From Diorhabda sublineata (taxonomy: Eukaryota; Arthropoda; Insecta; Coleoptera; Chrysomelidae): a stretch of DNA of 64,000 bases. The stretch's first letter is position 1, and each line of letters opens with the position of its first letter. This document shows, piece by piece, positions 38,101 through 50,908 of the stretch. Where the stretch lies: the NCBI RefSeq assembly GCF_026230105.1, contig NW_026614300.1, positions 1-64,000 on the forward strand, written 5' to 3'. The position numbers and the translations under genes are program-made. The notes under the pieces are model-generated. The model had not been told where the DNA came from. It was given only the letters and a program-made list of their open reading frames with translations, and made no database searches.

Positions 38101-38665
38101 CTTTGTCAGATATCATCGAATAACATCGATTGAAGCCCGTTGAGGTCAACTGTCACTTTGGGTTAATTGAAAATTTTCAAAGTCTAACTTCCTAATTTGG
38201 AGTCGAATTTCAACATTTCTCATATATTTGAGTGAGTTTGCATCTAATTTTGTTAGATATCATCGAATAACATCGATTGAAGCCCGTTGAGATCAACTGT
38301 CACTTTGTGTTAATTGAAAATTATCAAAGTCTAACTTCCTAATTTGAAGTCGAATTTCAACATTTCTCATATATTTGAGTGAGTTTGCATCTAACTTCGT
38401 CAGATATCATCGAATAACATCGATTGAAGCCCATTGAGGTCAACTGTCACTTTGTGTTAATTGAAAATTTTCAAAGTCTAACTTCCTAATTTGAAGTCGA
38501 ATTTCAACATTTCTCATATATTTGAGTGAGTTTGCATCTAACTTCGTCAGATATCAACGAATAACATCGATTGAAGCCCATTGAGGTCAACTGTCATTTT
38601 GTGTTAATTGAAAATTTTCAAAGTCTAACTTCCTAATTTGGAGTCGAATTTCAACATTTCTCATA
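35139..38665 (+). repeat. 24-monomer higher-order unit (3,527 bp), copy 1
   Basis: Twenty-four monomers followed directly by a near-identical copy. Shared rare markers are A92 at monomers 1 and 15, T23 (CTATC) at monomers 2 and 16, CTAAATTTG at monomer 4, the one-base-short ATCGATGAAACCC at monomer 12, and TCAACGAAT with TCATTTTG at monomer 24. Within the unit, monomers 15-20 repeat monomers 1-4, 7 and 8, an older duplication with two monomers lost. Private changes are ACATTGATTG near 35480 and GTTCGCATC near 36622. Confidence 0.9.
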
Positions 38666-41600
38666 TATTTGAGTGAGTTTGCATCTAACTTTGTCAGATA
38701 TCATCGAATAACATCGATTGAAGCCCATTGAGGTCAACTGTCACTTTGTGTTAATTAAAAATTTTCAAAGTCTAACTTCCTAATTTGAAGTCGAATTTCA
38801 ACATTTCTCATATATTTGAGTGAGTTTGCATCTATCTTTGTCAGATATCATCGAATAACATCGATTGAAGCCCATTGAGGTCAACTGTCACTTTGTGTTA
38901 ATTGAAAATTTTCAAAGTCTAACTTCCTAATTTGGAGTCGAATTTCAACATTTCTCATATATTTGAGTGAGTTTGCATCTAACTTTGTCAGATATCATCG
39001 AATAACATCGATTGAAGCCCATTGAGGTCAACTGTCACTTTGTGTTAATTGAAAATTTTAAAAGTCTAACTTCCTAATTTGAAGTCGAATTTCAACATTT
39101 CTCATATATTTGAGTGAGTTTGCATCTAAATTTGTCAGATATCATCGAATAACATCGATTGAAGCCCATTGAGGTCAACTGTCACTTTGTGTTAATTGAA
39201 AATTTTCAAAGTCTAACTTCCTAATTTGGAGTCGAATTTCAACATTTCTCATATATTTGAGTGAGTTTGCATCTAACTTTGTCAGATATCATCGAATAAC
39301 ATCGATTGAAGCCCATTGAGGTCAACTGTCACTTTGTGTTAATTGAAAATTTTAAAAGTCTAACTTCCTAATTTGAAGTCGAATTTCAACATTTCTCATA
39401 TATTTGAGTGAGTTTGCATCTAACTTTGTCAGATATCATCGAATAACATCGATTGAAGCCCATTGAGGTCAACTGTCACTTTGTGTTAATTGAAAATTTT
39501 CAAAGTCTAACTTCCTAATTTGGAGTCGAATTTCAACATTTCTCATATATTTGAGTGAGTTTGCATCTAACTTTGTCAGATATCATCGAATAACATCGAT
39601 TGAAGCCCGTTGAGGTCAACTGTCACTTTGTGTTAATTGAAAATTTTCAAAGTCTAACTTCCTAATTTGAAGTCGAATTTCAACATTTCTCATATATTTG
39701 AGTGAGTTTGCATATAACTTTGTCAGATATCATCGAATAACATCGATTGAAACCCATTGACGTCAACTGTCACTTTGTGTTAATTGAAAATTTTCAAAGT
39801 CTAACTTCCTAATTTGAAGTCGAATTTCAACATTTCTCATATATTTGAGTGAGTTTGCATCTAACTTCGTCAGATATCATCGAATAACATCGATTGAAGC
39901 CCATTGAGGTCAACTGTCACTTTGTGTTAATTGAAAATTTTCAAAGTCTAACTTCCTAATTTGAAGTCGAATTTCAACATTTCTCATATATTTGAGTGAG
40001 TTTGCATCTAACTTCGTCAGATATCATCGAATAACATCGATTGAAGCCCATTGAGGTCAACTGTCACTTTGTGTTAATTGAAAATTTTCAAAGTCTAACT
40101 TCCTAATTTGGAGTCGAATTTCAACATTTCTCATATATTTGAGTGAGTTTGCATCTAACTTTGTCAGATATCATCGAATAACATCGATTGAAGCCCATTG
40201 AGGTCAACTGTCACTTTGTGTTAATTGAAAATTTTAAAAGTCTAACTTCCTAATTTGGAGTCGAATTTCAACATTTCTCATATATTTGAGTGAGTTTGCA
40301 TCTAACTTTGTCAGATATCATCGAATAACATCGATGAAACCCATTGACGTCAACTGTCACTTTGTGTTAATTGAAAATTTTCAAAGTCTAACTTCCTAAT
40401 TTGAAGTCGAATTTCAACATTTCTCATATATTTGAGTGAGTTTGCATATAACTTTGTCAGATATCATCGAATAACATCGATTGAAGCCCGTTGAGGTCAA
40501 CTGTCACTTTGTGTTAATTGAAAATTTTCAAAGTCTAACTTCCTAATTTGGAGTCGAATTTCAACATTTCTCATATATTTGAGTGAGTTTGCATCTAACT
40601 TTGTCAGATATCATCGAATAACATCGATTGAAGCCCATTGAGGTCAACTGTCACTTTGTGTTAATTGAAAATTTTCAAAGTCTAACTTCCTAATTTGAAG
40701 TCGAATTTCAACATTTCTCATATATTTGAGTGAGTTTGCATCTAACTTTGTCAGATATCATCGAATAACATCGATTGAAGCCCATTGAGGTCAACTGTCA
40801 CTTTGTGTTAATTAAAAATTTTCAAAGTCTAACTTCCTAATTTGAAGTCGAATTTCAACATTTCTCATATATTTGAGTGAGTTTGCATCTATCTTTGTCA
40901 GATATCATCGAATAACATCGATTGAAGCCCATTGAGGTCAACTGTCACTTTGTGTTAATTGAAAATTTTCAAAGTCTAACTTCCTAATTTGGAGTCGAAT
41001 TTCAACATTTCTCATATATTTGAGTGAGTTTGCATCTAACTTTGTCAGATATCATCGAATAACATCGATTGAAGCCCATTGAGGTCAACTGTCACTTTGT
41101 GTTAATTGAAAATTTTAAAAGTCTAACTTCCTAATTTGAAGTCGAATTTCAACATTTCTCATATATTTGAGTGAGTTTGCATCTAACTTTGTCAGATATC
41201 ATCGAATAACATCGATTGAAGCCCATTGAGGTCAACTGTCACTTTGTGTTAATTGAAAATTTTCAAAGTCTAACTTCCTAATTTGGAGTCGAATTTCAAC
41301 ATTTCTCATATATTTGAGTGAGTTTGCATCTAACTTTGTCAGATATCATCGAATAACATCGATTGAAGCCCGTTGAGGTCAACTGTCACTTTGTGTTAAT
41401 TGAAAATTTTCAAAGTCTAACTTCCTAATTTGAAGTCGAATTTCAACATTTCTCATATATTTGAGTGAGTTTGCATATAACTTTGTCAGATATCATCGAA
41501 TAACATCGATTGAAACCCATTGACGTCAACTGTCACTTTGTGTTAATTGAAAATTTTCAAAGTCTAACTTCCTAATTTGAAGTCGAATTTCAACATTTCT

Positions 41601-42192
41601 CATATATTTGAGTGAGTTTGCATATAACTTTGTCAGATATCATCGAATAACATCGATTGAAGCCCGTTGAGGTCAACTGTCACTTTGGGTTAATTGAAAA
41701 TTTTCAAAGTCTAACTTCCTAATTTGGAGTCGAATTCCAACATTTCTCATATATTTGAGTGAGTTTGCATCTAATTTTGTTAGATATCATCGAATAACAT
41801 CGATTGAAGCCCGTTGAGATCAACTGTCACTTTGTGTTAATTGAAAATTATCAAAGTCTAACTTCCTAATTTGAAGTCGAATTTCAACATTTCTCATATA
41901 TTTGAGTGAGTTTGCATCTAACTTCGTCAGATATCATCGAATAACATCGATTGAAGCCCATTGAGGTCAACTGTCACTTTGTGTTAATTGAAAATTTTCA
42001 AAGTCTAACTTCCTAATTTGAAGTCGAATTTCAACATTTCTCATATATTTGAGTGAGTTTGCATCTAACTTCGTCAGATATCAACGAATAACATCGATTG
42101 AAGCCCATTGAGGTCAACTGTCATTTTGTGTTAATTGAAAATTTTCAAAGTCTAACTTCCTAATTTGGAGTCGAATTTCAACATTTCTCATA
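38666..42192 (+). repeat. 24-monomer higher-order unit (3,527 bp), copy 2
   Basis: Matches 35139-38665 class for class in all 24 monomers at an offset of 3,527 bp. By eye only about three differences exist between the copies: the two private changes of copy 1 and GAATTCCAAC near 41735 in this copy. This implies better than 99.8% identity and a recent tandem duplication or repeated conversion. Confidence 0.9.
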
Positions 42193-43806
42193 TATTTGAG
42201 TGAGTTTGCATCTAACTTTGTCAGATATCATCGAATAACATCGATTGAAGCCCATTGAGGTCAACTGTCACTTTGTGTTAATTGAAAATTTTAAAAGTCT
42301 AACTTCCTAATTTGAAGTCGAATTTCAACATTTCTCATATATTTGAGTGAGTTTGCATCTAACTTTGTCAGATATCATCGAATAACATCGATTGAAGCCC
42401 ATTGAGGTCAACTGTCACTTTGTGTTAATTGAAAATTTTCAAAGTCTAACTTCCTAATTTGGAGTCGAATTTCAACATTTCTCATATATTTGAGTGAGTT
42501 TGCATCTAACTTCGTCAGATATCATCGAATAACATCGATTGAAGCCCGTTGAGGTCAACTGTCACTTTGTGTTAATTGAAAATTTTCAAAGTCTAACTTC
42601 CTAATTTGAAGTCGAATTTCAACATTTCTCATATATTTGAGTGAGTTTGCATATAACTTTGTCAGATATCATCGAATAACATCGATTGAAACCCATTGAC
42701 GTCAACTGTCACTTTGTGTTAATTGAAAATTTTCAAAGTCTAACTTCCTAATTTGAAGTTGAATTTCAATATTTCTCATATATTTGAGTGAGTTTGCATC
42801 TAACTTTGTCAGATATCATCGAATAACATCGATTGAAGCCCGTTGAGGTCAACGTCACTTTGTGTTAATTGAAAATTATCAAAGTCTAACTTCCTAATTT
42901 AAAGTCGAATTTCAACATTTCTCATATATTTGAGTGAGTTTGCATATAACTTTGTCAGATATCATCGAATAACATCGATTGAAGCCCATTGACGTCAACT
43001 GTCACTTTGTGTTAATTGAAAATTTTCAAAATCTAACTTCCTAATTTGAAGTTGAATTTCAATATTTCTCATATATTTGAGTGAGTTTGCATCTAACTTT
43101 GTTAGATATCATCGAATAACATCGATTGAAGCCCGTTGAGGTCAACTGTCACTTTGTGTTAATTGAAAATTTTCAAAGTCTAACTTCCTAATTTGGAGTC
43201 GAATTTCAACATTTCTCATATATTTGAGTGAGTTTGCATATAACTTTGTCAGATATCATCGAATAAAATCGATTGAAGCCCATTGACGTCAACTGTCACT
43301 TTGTGTTAATTGAAAATTTTCAAGTCTAACTTCCTAATTTGAAGTCAAATTTCAACATTTCTCATATATTTGAGTGCTTTGCATCTAACTTTGTCAGATA
43401 TCATCGAATAACATCGATTGAAGCCCATTGACGTCAACTGTCACTTTGTGTTAATTGAAAATTTTCAAAGTCTAACTTCCTAATTTGAAGTCGAATTTCA
43501 ACATTTCTCATATATTTGAGTGAGTTTGCATATAACTTTGTCAGATATCATCGAATAACATCGATTGGAGCCTATTGACGTCAACTGTCACTTTGTGTTA
43601 ATTGAAAATTTTCAAAGTCTAACTTCCTAATTTGAAGTCGAATTTCAACATTTCTCATATATTTGAGTGAGTTTGCATCTAACTTCGTCAGATATCATCG
43701 AATAACATCGATTGAAGCCCATTGAGGTCAACTGTCACTTTGTGTTAATTGAAAATTTTCAAAGTCTAACTTCCTAATTTGAAGTCGAATTTCAACATTT
43801 CTCATA
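42193..43806 (+). repeat. Transition segment between the two array families
   Basis: Eleven monomers in which left-family variants give way to right-family ones. GAAGTTGAATTTCAATATT (T128+T137) is a local marker at 42634 and 42927. The first TTTAAAGTC (A122) occurs near 42899, the first AATAAAATCG (A47) near 43264, and the first GTCAAAT (A128) near 43346. Three monomers are 146 bp. The monomer at 43513 has GGAGCCTATTGACG, an early form of the GCCTATT marker used further right. Confidence 0.75.
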
Positions 43807-43953
43807 TATTTGAGTGTGTTTGCATCTAACTTTGTCAGATATCATCGAATAACATCGATTGAAGCCCATTGAGGTCAACTGTCACTTTGTGTTAATTGAA
43901 AATTTTCAAAGTTTAACTTCCTAATTTGGAGTCGAATTTCAACATTTCTCATA

Positions 43954-44263
43954 TATTTGAGTGAGTTTGCATCTAACTTTATCAGATAATCAGATAACAT
44001 CGAATAAAATCGATTGAAGCCCATTGAGGTCAACTGTCACTTTGTGTTTATTGAAAATTTTCAAAGTCTAACTTCCTAATTTGGAGTCGAATTTCAACAT
44101 TTCTCATATATTTGAGTGAGTTTGCATCTAACTTTATCAGATAATCAGATAACATCGAATAAAATCGATTGAAGCCCATTGAGGTCAACTGTCACTTTGT
44201 GTTTATTGAAAATTTTCAAAGTCTAACTTCCTAATTTGGAGTCGAATTTCAACATTTCTCATA
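43954..44263 (+). repeat. Pair of 155-bp monomers, pair 1
   Basis: Both carry a tandem duplication ATCAGATAATCAGATA at positions 28-43 that adds 8 bp, plus A47 and T88 (GTTTATTG). Both copies here continue into AACATCG. The duplication creates AGATAA words 8 bp apart, where the usual monomer has AGATATC. Confidence 0.85.
43984..43997 (+). other. Double AGATAA motif created by the 8-bp duplication
   Basis: AGATAA at 43984-43989 and 43992-43997 fits the WGATAR recognition pattern of GATA-family zinc-finger proteins. The standard monomer has AGATAT at this place and does not fit. The motif is short, so binding is only a possibility. Confidence 0.6.
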
Positions 44264-44998
44264 TATTTGAGTGAGTTTGCATCTAACTTTGTCAGATATC
44301 ATCGAATAACATCGATTGAAGCCCGTTGAGGTCAACTGTCACTTTGTGTTAATTGAAAATTTTCAAAGTCTAACTTCCTAATTTGAAGTCGAATTCCAAC
44401 ATTTCTCATATATTTGAGTGAGTTTGCATCTAACTTTGTCAGATATCATCGAATAAAATCGATTGAAGCCCATTGAGGTCAACTGTCACTTTGTGTTAAT
44501 TGAAAATTTTCAAAGTCTAACTTCCTAATTTGAAGTCAAATTTCAACTTTTTTCATATATTTGAGTGAGTTTGCATCTAACTTTATCAGATATCATCGAA
44601 TAACATCGATTGAAGCCCATTGACGTCAACTGTCACTTTGTGTTAATTGAAAATTTTCAAAGTCTAACTTCCTAACTTGAAGTCGAATTTCAACATTTCT
44701 CATATATTTGAGTGAGTTTGCATCCAACTTTGTTAGATATCATCGAATAACATCGATTGAAGCCCGTTGAGGTCAACTGTCACTTTGTGTTAATTGAAAA
44801 TTTTCAAAGTCTAACTTCCTAATTTGAAGTCGAATTTCAACATTTCTCATATATTTGAGTGTGTTTGCATCTAACTTTGTCAGATATCATCGAATAACAT
44901 CGATTGAAGCCCATTGAGGTCAACTGTCACTTTGTGTTAATTGAAAATTTTCAAAGTTTAACTTCCTAATTTGGAGTCGAATTTCAACATTTCTCATA

Positions 44999-45308
44999 TA
45001 TTTGAGTGAGTTTGCATCTAACTTTATCAGATAATCAGATAACATCGAATAAAATCGATTGAAGCCCATTGAGGTCAACTGTCACTTTGTGTTTATTGAA
45101 AATTTTCAAAGTCTAACTTCCTAATTTGGAGTCGAATTTCAACATTTCTCATATATTTGAGTGAGTTTGCATCTAACTTTATCAGATAATCAGATAACAT
45201 CGAATAAAATCGATTGAAGCCCATTGAGGTCAACTGTCACTTTGTGTTTATTGAAAATTTTCAAAGTCTAACTTCCTAATTTGGAGTCGAATTTCAACAT
45301 TTCTCATA
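44999..45308 (+). repeat. Pair of 155-bp monomers, pair 2
   Basis: Same structure as pair 1 and identical in type (both with AACATCG and T88). Confidence 0.85.
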
Positions 45309-45455
45309 TATTTGAGTGAGTTTGCATCTAACTTTGTCAGATATCATCGAATAACATCGATTGAAGCCCATTGAGGTCAACTGTCACTTTGTGTTAATTG
45401 AAAATTTTCAAAGTCTAACTTCCTAATTTGAAGTCAAATTTCAACTTTTTTCATA
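45309..45455 (+). repeat. Hybrid monomer at a deletion junction
   Basis: Left part up to position 47 matches the monomer at 44264 (AATAACATCG). The right part from position 62 matches the monomer at 44411 (CCCATTGAG, GTCAAAT, CAACTTTTTT). The exchange point therefore lies between positions 47 and 62, in the segment holding ATCGAT. Confidence 0.75.
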
Positions 45456-45749
45456 TATTTGAGTGAGTTTGCATCTAACTTTATCAGATATCATCGAATA
45501 ACATCGATTGAAGCCCATTGACGTCAACTGTCACTTTGTGTTAATTGAAAATTTTCAAAGTCTAACTTCCTAACTTGAAGTCGAATTTCAACATTTCTCA
45601 TATATTTGAGTGAGTTTGCATCCAACTTTGTTAGATATCATCGAATAACATCGATTGAAGCCCGTTGAGGTCAACTGTCACTTTGTGTTAATTGAAAATT
45701 TTCAAAGTCTAACTTCCTAATTTGAAGTCGAATTTCAACATTTCTCATA

Positions 45750-46043
45750 TATTTGGGTGTGTTTGCATCTAACTTTGTCAGATATCATCGAATAACATCG
45801 ATTGAAGCCCATTGAGGTCAACTGTCACTTTGTGTTAATTGAAAATTTTCAAAGTCTAACTTCCTAATTTGGAGTCGAATTTCAACATTTCTCATATATT
45901 TGAGTGAGTTTGCATCTAACTTCATCAGATATCATCGAATAAAAGCGATTGAAGCCCATTGAGGTCAACTGTCACTTTGTGTTAATTGAAAATTTTCAAA
46001 GTCTAACTTCCTAATTTGGAGTCGAATTTCAACATTTCTCATA
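45750..46043 (+). repeat. Two linker monomers (T11/G123 and A47+G49)
   Basis: A T11 monomer beginning TATTTGGGTG, then a monomer with CTTCATCAG (C27+A28) and AATAAAAGCG (A47+G49). This second type recurs at 50174, 50762, 53423, 55937, 57259, 58581, 59904 and 61815 and usually follows a T11/G123 monomer. Confidence 0.75.
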
Positions 46044-47659
46044 TATTTGAGTGAGTTTGCATATAACTTTGTCAGATATCATCGAATAACATCGATTGAA
46101 GCCCATTGACGTCAACTGTCACTTTGTGTTAATTGAAAATTTTCAAAGTCTAACTTCCTAATTTGAAGTCGAATTTCAACATTTCTCATATATTTGAGTG
46201 AGTTTGCATCTAACTTCGTCAGATATCATCGAATAACATCGATTGAAGCCCATTGAGGTCAACTGTCACTTTGTATTAATTGAAAATTTTCAAAGTCTAA
46301 CTTCCTAATTTGGAGTCGAATTTCAACATTTCTCATATATTTGAGTGAGTTTGCATATAACTTTGTTAGATATCATCGAATAACATCGATTGAAGCCCGT
46401 TGAGGTCAACTGTCACTTTGTGTTAATTGAAAATTTTCAAAGTCTAACTTCCTAATTTGAAGTCGAATTTCAACATTTCTCATATATTTAGTGAGTTTGC
46501 ATCTAACTTTGTCAGATATCATCGAATAAAATCGATTGAAGCCCATTGAGGTCAACTGTCACTTTGTGTTAATTGAAAATTTTCAAAGTCTAACTTCCTA
46601 ATTTGAAGTCGAATTTCAACATTTCTCATATATTTGAGTGAGTTTGCATATAACTTTGTTAGATATCATCGAATAACATCGATTGAAGCCCGTTGAGGTC
46701 AACTGTCACTTTGTGTTAATTGAAAATTATCAAAGTCTAACTTCCTAATTTAAAGTCGAATTTCAACATTTCTCATATATTTGAGTGAGTTTGCATATAA
46801 CTTTGTCAGATATCATCGAATAAAAGCGATTGAAGCCCATTGAGGTCAACTGTCACTTTGTGTTAATTGAAAATTTTCAAAGTCTAACTTCCTAATTTGA
46901 AGTCGAATTTCTACATTTCTCATATATTTGAGTGTGTTTGCATCTAACTTTGTCAGATATCATCGAATAACATCGATTGAAGCCCATTGACGTCAACTGT
47001 CACTTTGTGTTAATTGAAAATTTTCAAAGTCTAACTTCCTAATTTGAAGTCAAATTTCAACATTTCTCATATATTTGAGTGAGTTTGCATCTAACTTTGT
47101 CAGATATCATCGAATAACATCGATTGAAGCCCATTGACGTCAACTGTCACTTTGTGTTAATTGAAAATTTTCAAAGTCTAACTTCCTAATTTGAAGTCGA
47201 ATTTCAACATTTCTCATATATTTGAGTGAGTTTGCATATAACTTTGTCAGATATCATCGAATAACATCGATTGAAGCCTATTGACGTCAACTGTCACTTT
47301 GTGTTAATTGAAAATTTTCAAAGTCTAACTTCCTAATTTGAAGTCGAATTTCAACATTTCTCATATATTTGAGTGAGTTTGCATCTAACTTCGTCAGATA
47401 TCATCGAATAACATCGATTGAAGCCCATTGAGGTCAACTGTCACTTTGTGTTAATTGAAAATTTTCAAAGTCTAACTTCCTAATTTGAAGTCGAATTTCA
47501 ACATTTCTCATATATTTGAGTGTGTTTGCATCTAACTTTGTCAGATATCATCGAATAACATCGATTGAAGCCCATTGAGGTCAACTGTCACTTTGTGTTA
47601 ATTGAAAATTTTCAAAGTCTAACTTCCTAATTTGGAGTCGAATTTCAACATTTCTCATA
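46044..47659 (+). repeat. 11-monomer unit (1,616 bp), copy 1
   Basis: Order: A20/C67; C27 with TTTGTATTA (A85); A20/T30/G62; a 146-bp TATTTAGTG monomer with A47; A20/T30/G62/A99/A122; A47+G49 with TTTCTACATT; T11/C67/A128; C67; A20 with GCCTATTGACG; C27; T11/G123. It repeats immediately at 47660 in the same order. Confidence 0.85.
46988..47289. other. Three TGACGTCA sites in consecutive monomers
   Basis: Sites at 46988-46995, 47135-47142 and 47282-47289, exactly 147 bp apart, in the three C67 monomers of the 11-monomer unit. The same triplet recurs in the copies at 48541 and 51790. In the last copy the third site is broken (TGACGTAA, near 63200). Confidence 0.8.
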
Positions 47660-50600
47660 TATTTGAGTGAGTTTGCATATAACTTTGTCAGATATCATCG
47701 AATAACATCGATTGAAGCCCATTGACGTCAACTGTCACTTTGTGTTAATTGAAAATTTTCAAAGTCTAACTTCCTAATTTGAAGTCGAATTTCAACATTT
47801 CTCATATATTTGAGTGAGTTTGCATCTAACTTCGTCAGATATCATCGAATAACATCGATTGAAGCCCATTGAGGTCAACTGTCACTTTGTATTAATTGAA
47901 AATTTTCAAAGTCTAACTTCCTAATTTGGAGTCGAATTTCAACATTTCTCATATATTTGAGTGAGTTTGCATATAACTTTGTTAGATATCATCGAATAAC
48001 ATCGATTGAAGCCCGTTGAGGTCAACTGTCACTTTGTGTTAATTGAAAATTTTCAAAGTCTAACTTCCTAATTTGAAGTCGAATTTCAACATTTCTCATA
48101 TATTTAGTGAGTTTGCATCTAACTTTGTCAGATATCATCGAATAAAATCGATTGAAGCCCATTGAGGTCAACTGTCACTTTGTGTTAATTGAAAATTTTC
48201 AAAGTCTAACTTCCTAATTTGAAGTCGAATTTCAACATTTCTCATATATTTGAGTGAGTTTGCATATAACTTTGTTAGATATCATCGAATAACATCGATT
48301 GAAGCCCGTTGAGGTCAACTGTCACTTTGTGTTAATTGAAAATTATCAAAGTCTAACTTCCTAATTTAAAGTCGAATTTCAACATTTCTCATATATTTGA
48401 GTGAGTTTGCATATAACTTTGTCAGATATCATCGAATAAAAGCGATTGAAGCCCATTGAGGTCAACTGTCACTTTGTGTTAATTGAAAATTTTCAAAGTC
48501 TAACTTCCTAATTTGAAGTCGAATTTCTACATTTCTCATATATTTGAGTGTGTTTGCATCTAACTTTGTCAGATATCATCGAATAACATCGATTGAAGCC
48601 CATTGACGTCAACTGTCACTTTGTGTTAATTGAAAATTTTCAAAGTCTAACTTCCTAATTTGAAGTCAAATTTCAACATTTCTCATATATTTGAGTGAGT
48701 TTGCATCTAACTTTGTCAGATATCATCGAATAACATCGATTGAAGCCCATTGACGTCAACTGTCACTTTGTGTTAATTGAAAATTTTCAAAGTCTAACTT
48801 CCTAATTTGAAGTCGAATTTCAACATTTCTCATATATTTGAGTGAGTTTGCATATAACTTTGTCAGATATCATCGAATAACATCGATTGAAGCCTATTGA
48901 CGTCAACTGTCACTTTGTGTTAATTGAAAATTTTCAAAGTCTAACTTCCTAATTTGAAGTCGAATTTCAACATTTCTCATATATTTGAGTGAGTTTGCAT
49001 CTAACTTCGTCAGATATCATCGAATAACATCGATTGAAGCCCATTGAGGTCAACTGTCACTTTGTGTTAATTGAAAATTTTCAAAGTCTAACTTCCTAAT
49101 TTGAAGTCGAATTTCAACATTTCTCATATATTTGAGTGTGTTTGCATCTAACTTTGTCAGATATCATCGAATAACATCGATTGAAGCCCATTGAGGTCAA
49201 CTGTCACTTTGTGTTAATTGAAAATTTTCAAAGTCTAACTTCCTAATTTGGAGTCGAATTTCAACATTTCTCATATATTTGAGTGAGTTTGCATCTAACT
49301 TTATCAGATAATCAGATAACATCGAATAAAATCGATTGAAGCCCATTGAGGTCAACTGTCACTTTGTGTTTATTGAAAATTTTCAAAGTCTAACTTCCTA
49401 ATTTGGAGTCGAATTTCAACATTTCTCATATATTTGAGTGAGTTTGCATCTAACTTTATCAGATAATCAGATATCATCGAATAAAATCGATTGAAGCCCA
49501 TTGAGGTCAACTGTCACTTTGTGTTAATTGAAAATTTTCAAAGTCTAACTTCCTAATTTGAAGTCGAATTCCAACATTTCTCATATATTTGAGTGAGTTT
49601 GCATCTAACTTTGTCAGATATCATCGAATAAAATCGATTGAAGCCCATTGAGGTCAACTGTCACTTTGTGTTAATTGAAAATTTTCAAAGTCTAACTTCC
49701 TAATTTGAAGTCAAATTTCAACTTTTTTCATATATTTTAGTGAGTTTGCATCTAACTTTATCAGATATCATCGAATAACATCGATTGAAGCCCATTGACG
49801 TCAACTGTCACTTTGTGTTAATTGAAAATTTTCAAAGTCTAACTTCCTAACTTGAAGTCGAATTTCAACATTTCTCATATATTTGAGTGAGTTTGCATCC
49901 AACTTAGTTAGATATCATCGAATAACATCGATTGAAGCCCGTTGAGGTCAACTGTCACTTTGTGTTAATTGAAAATTTTCAAAGTCTAACTTCCTAATTT
50001 GAAGTCGAATTTCAACATTTCTCATATATTTGAGTGTGTTTGCATCTAACTTTGTCAGATATCATCGAATAACATCGATTGAAGCCCATTGAGGTCAACT
50101 GTCACTTTGTGTTAATTGAAAATTTTCAAAGTCTAACTTCCTAATTTGGAGTCGAATTTCAACATTTCTCATATATTTGAGTGAGTTTGCATCTAACTTC
50201 ATCAGATATCATCGAATAAAAGCGATTGAAGCCCATTGAGGTCAACTGTCACTTTGTGTTAATTGAAAATTTTCAAAGTCTAACTTCCTAATTTGGAGTC
50301 GAATTTCAACATTTCTCATATATTTGAGTGAGTTTGCATATAACTTTGTCAGATATCATCGAATAACATCGATTGAAGCCCATTGACGTCAACTGTCACT
50401 TTGTGTTAATTGAAAATTTTCAAAGTCTAACTTCCTAATTTGAAGTCAAATTTCAACTTTTTTCATATATTTTAGTGAGTTTGCATCTAACTTTATCAGA
50501 TATCATCGAATAACATCGATTGAAGCCCATTGACGTCAACTGTCACTTTGTGTTAATTGAAAATTTTCAAAGTCTAACTTCCTAATTTGAAGTCGAATTT

Positions 50601-50908
50601 CAACATTTCTCATATATTTGAGTGTGTTTGCATCTAACTTTGTCAGATATCATCGAATAACATCGATTGAAGCCCATTGAGGTCAACTGTCACTTTGTGT
50701 TAATTGAAAATTTTCAAAGTCTAACTTCCTAATTTGGAGTCGAATTTCAACATTTCTCATATATTTGAGTGAGTTTGCATCTAACTTCATCAGATATCAT
50801 CGAATAAAAGCGATTGAAGCCCATTGAGGTCAACTGTCACTTTGTGTTAATTGAAAATTTTCAAAGTCTAACTTCCTAATTTGGAGTCGAATTTCAACAT
50901 TTCTCATA
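47660..50908 (+). repeat. 22-monomer unit (3,249 bp), copy 1
   Basis: The first 11 monomers (47660-49275) are the second copy of the 11-monomer unit. The next 11 are two 155-bp monomers, an A47/A128 monomer, an A28/C67/C119 monomer beginning TATTTTAGTG, a CATCCAACTTAG monomer, T11/G123, A47+G49, A20/C67 with A128, A28/C67, T11/G123 and A47+G49. It is the longest higher-order period of family II. Confidence 0.85.
49276..49585 (+). repeat. Pair of 155-bp monomers, pair 3
   Basis: The first continues AACATCG with T88. The second continues ATCATCG with the usual A88 and ends with GAATTCC. This asymmetric form is copied in pairs 4 and 5. Confidence 0.85.

Larger units (their letters stand above)
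43807..44851 (+). repeat. Family II unit, 7 monomers (1,045 bp)
   Basis: Order: T11/G123 with GTTTAAC; two 155-bp monomers; a G62 monomer with GAATTCC; an A47 monomer ending TCAACTTTTTTCATA; an A28/C67/C119 monomer; a CATCCAAC/T30/G62 monomer. Two 155-bp members account for the length of 7 x 147 + 16. Confidence 0.8.
44852..45749 (+). repeat. Family II unit, 6 monomers (898 bp), one monomer lost
   Basis: Same order as 43807-44851 but with monomers 4 and 5 replaced by a single hybrid at 45309. The hybrid has C47 (from monomer 4) on its left and A62, A128 and the TTTTTTCATA end (from monomer 5) on its right. Confidence 0.8.

Noticed and set aside
43954..44263. A separate longer satellite family of 155 bp
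   Set aside because: Apart from the 8-bp duplication and a few substitutions these copies align with the 147-bp monomer along their whole length, so they are variants of it.
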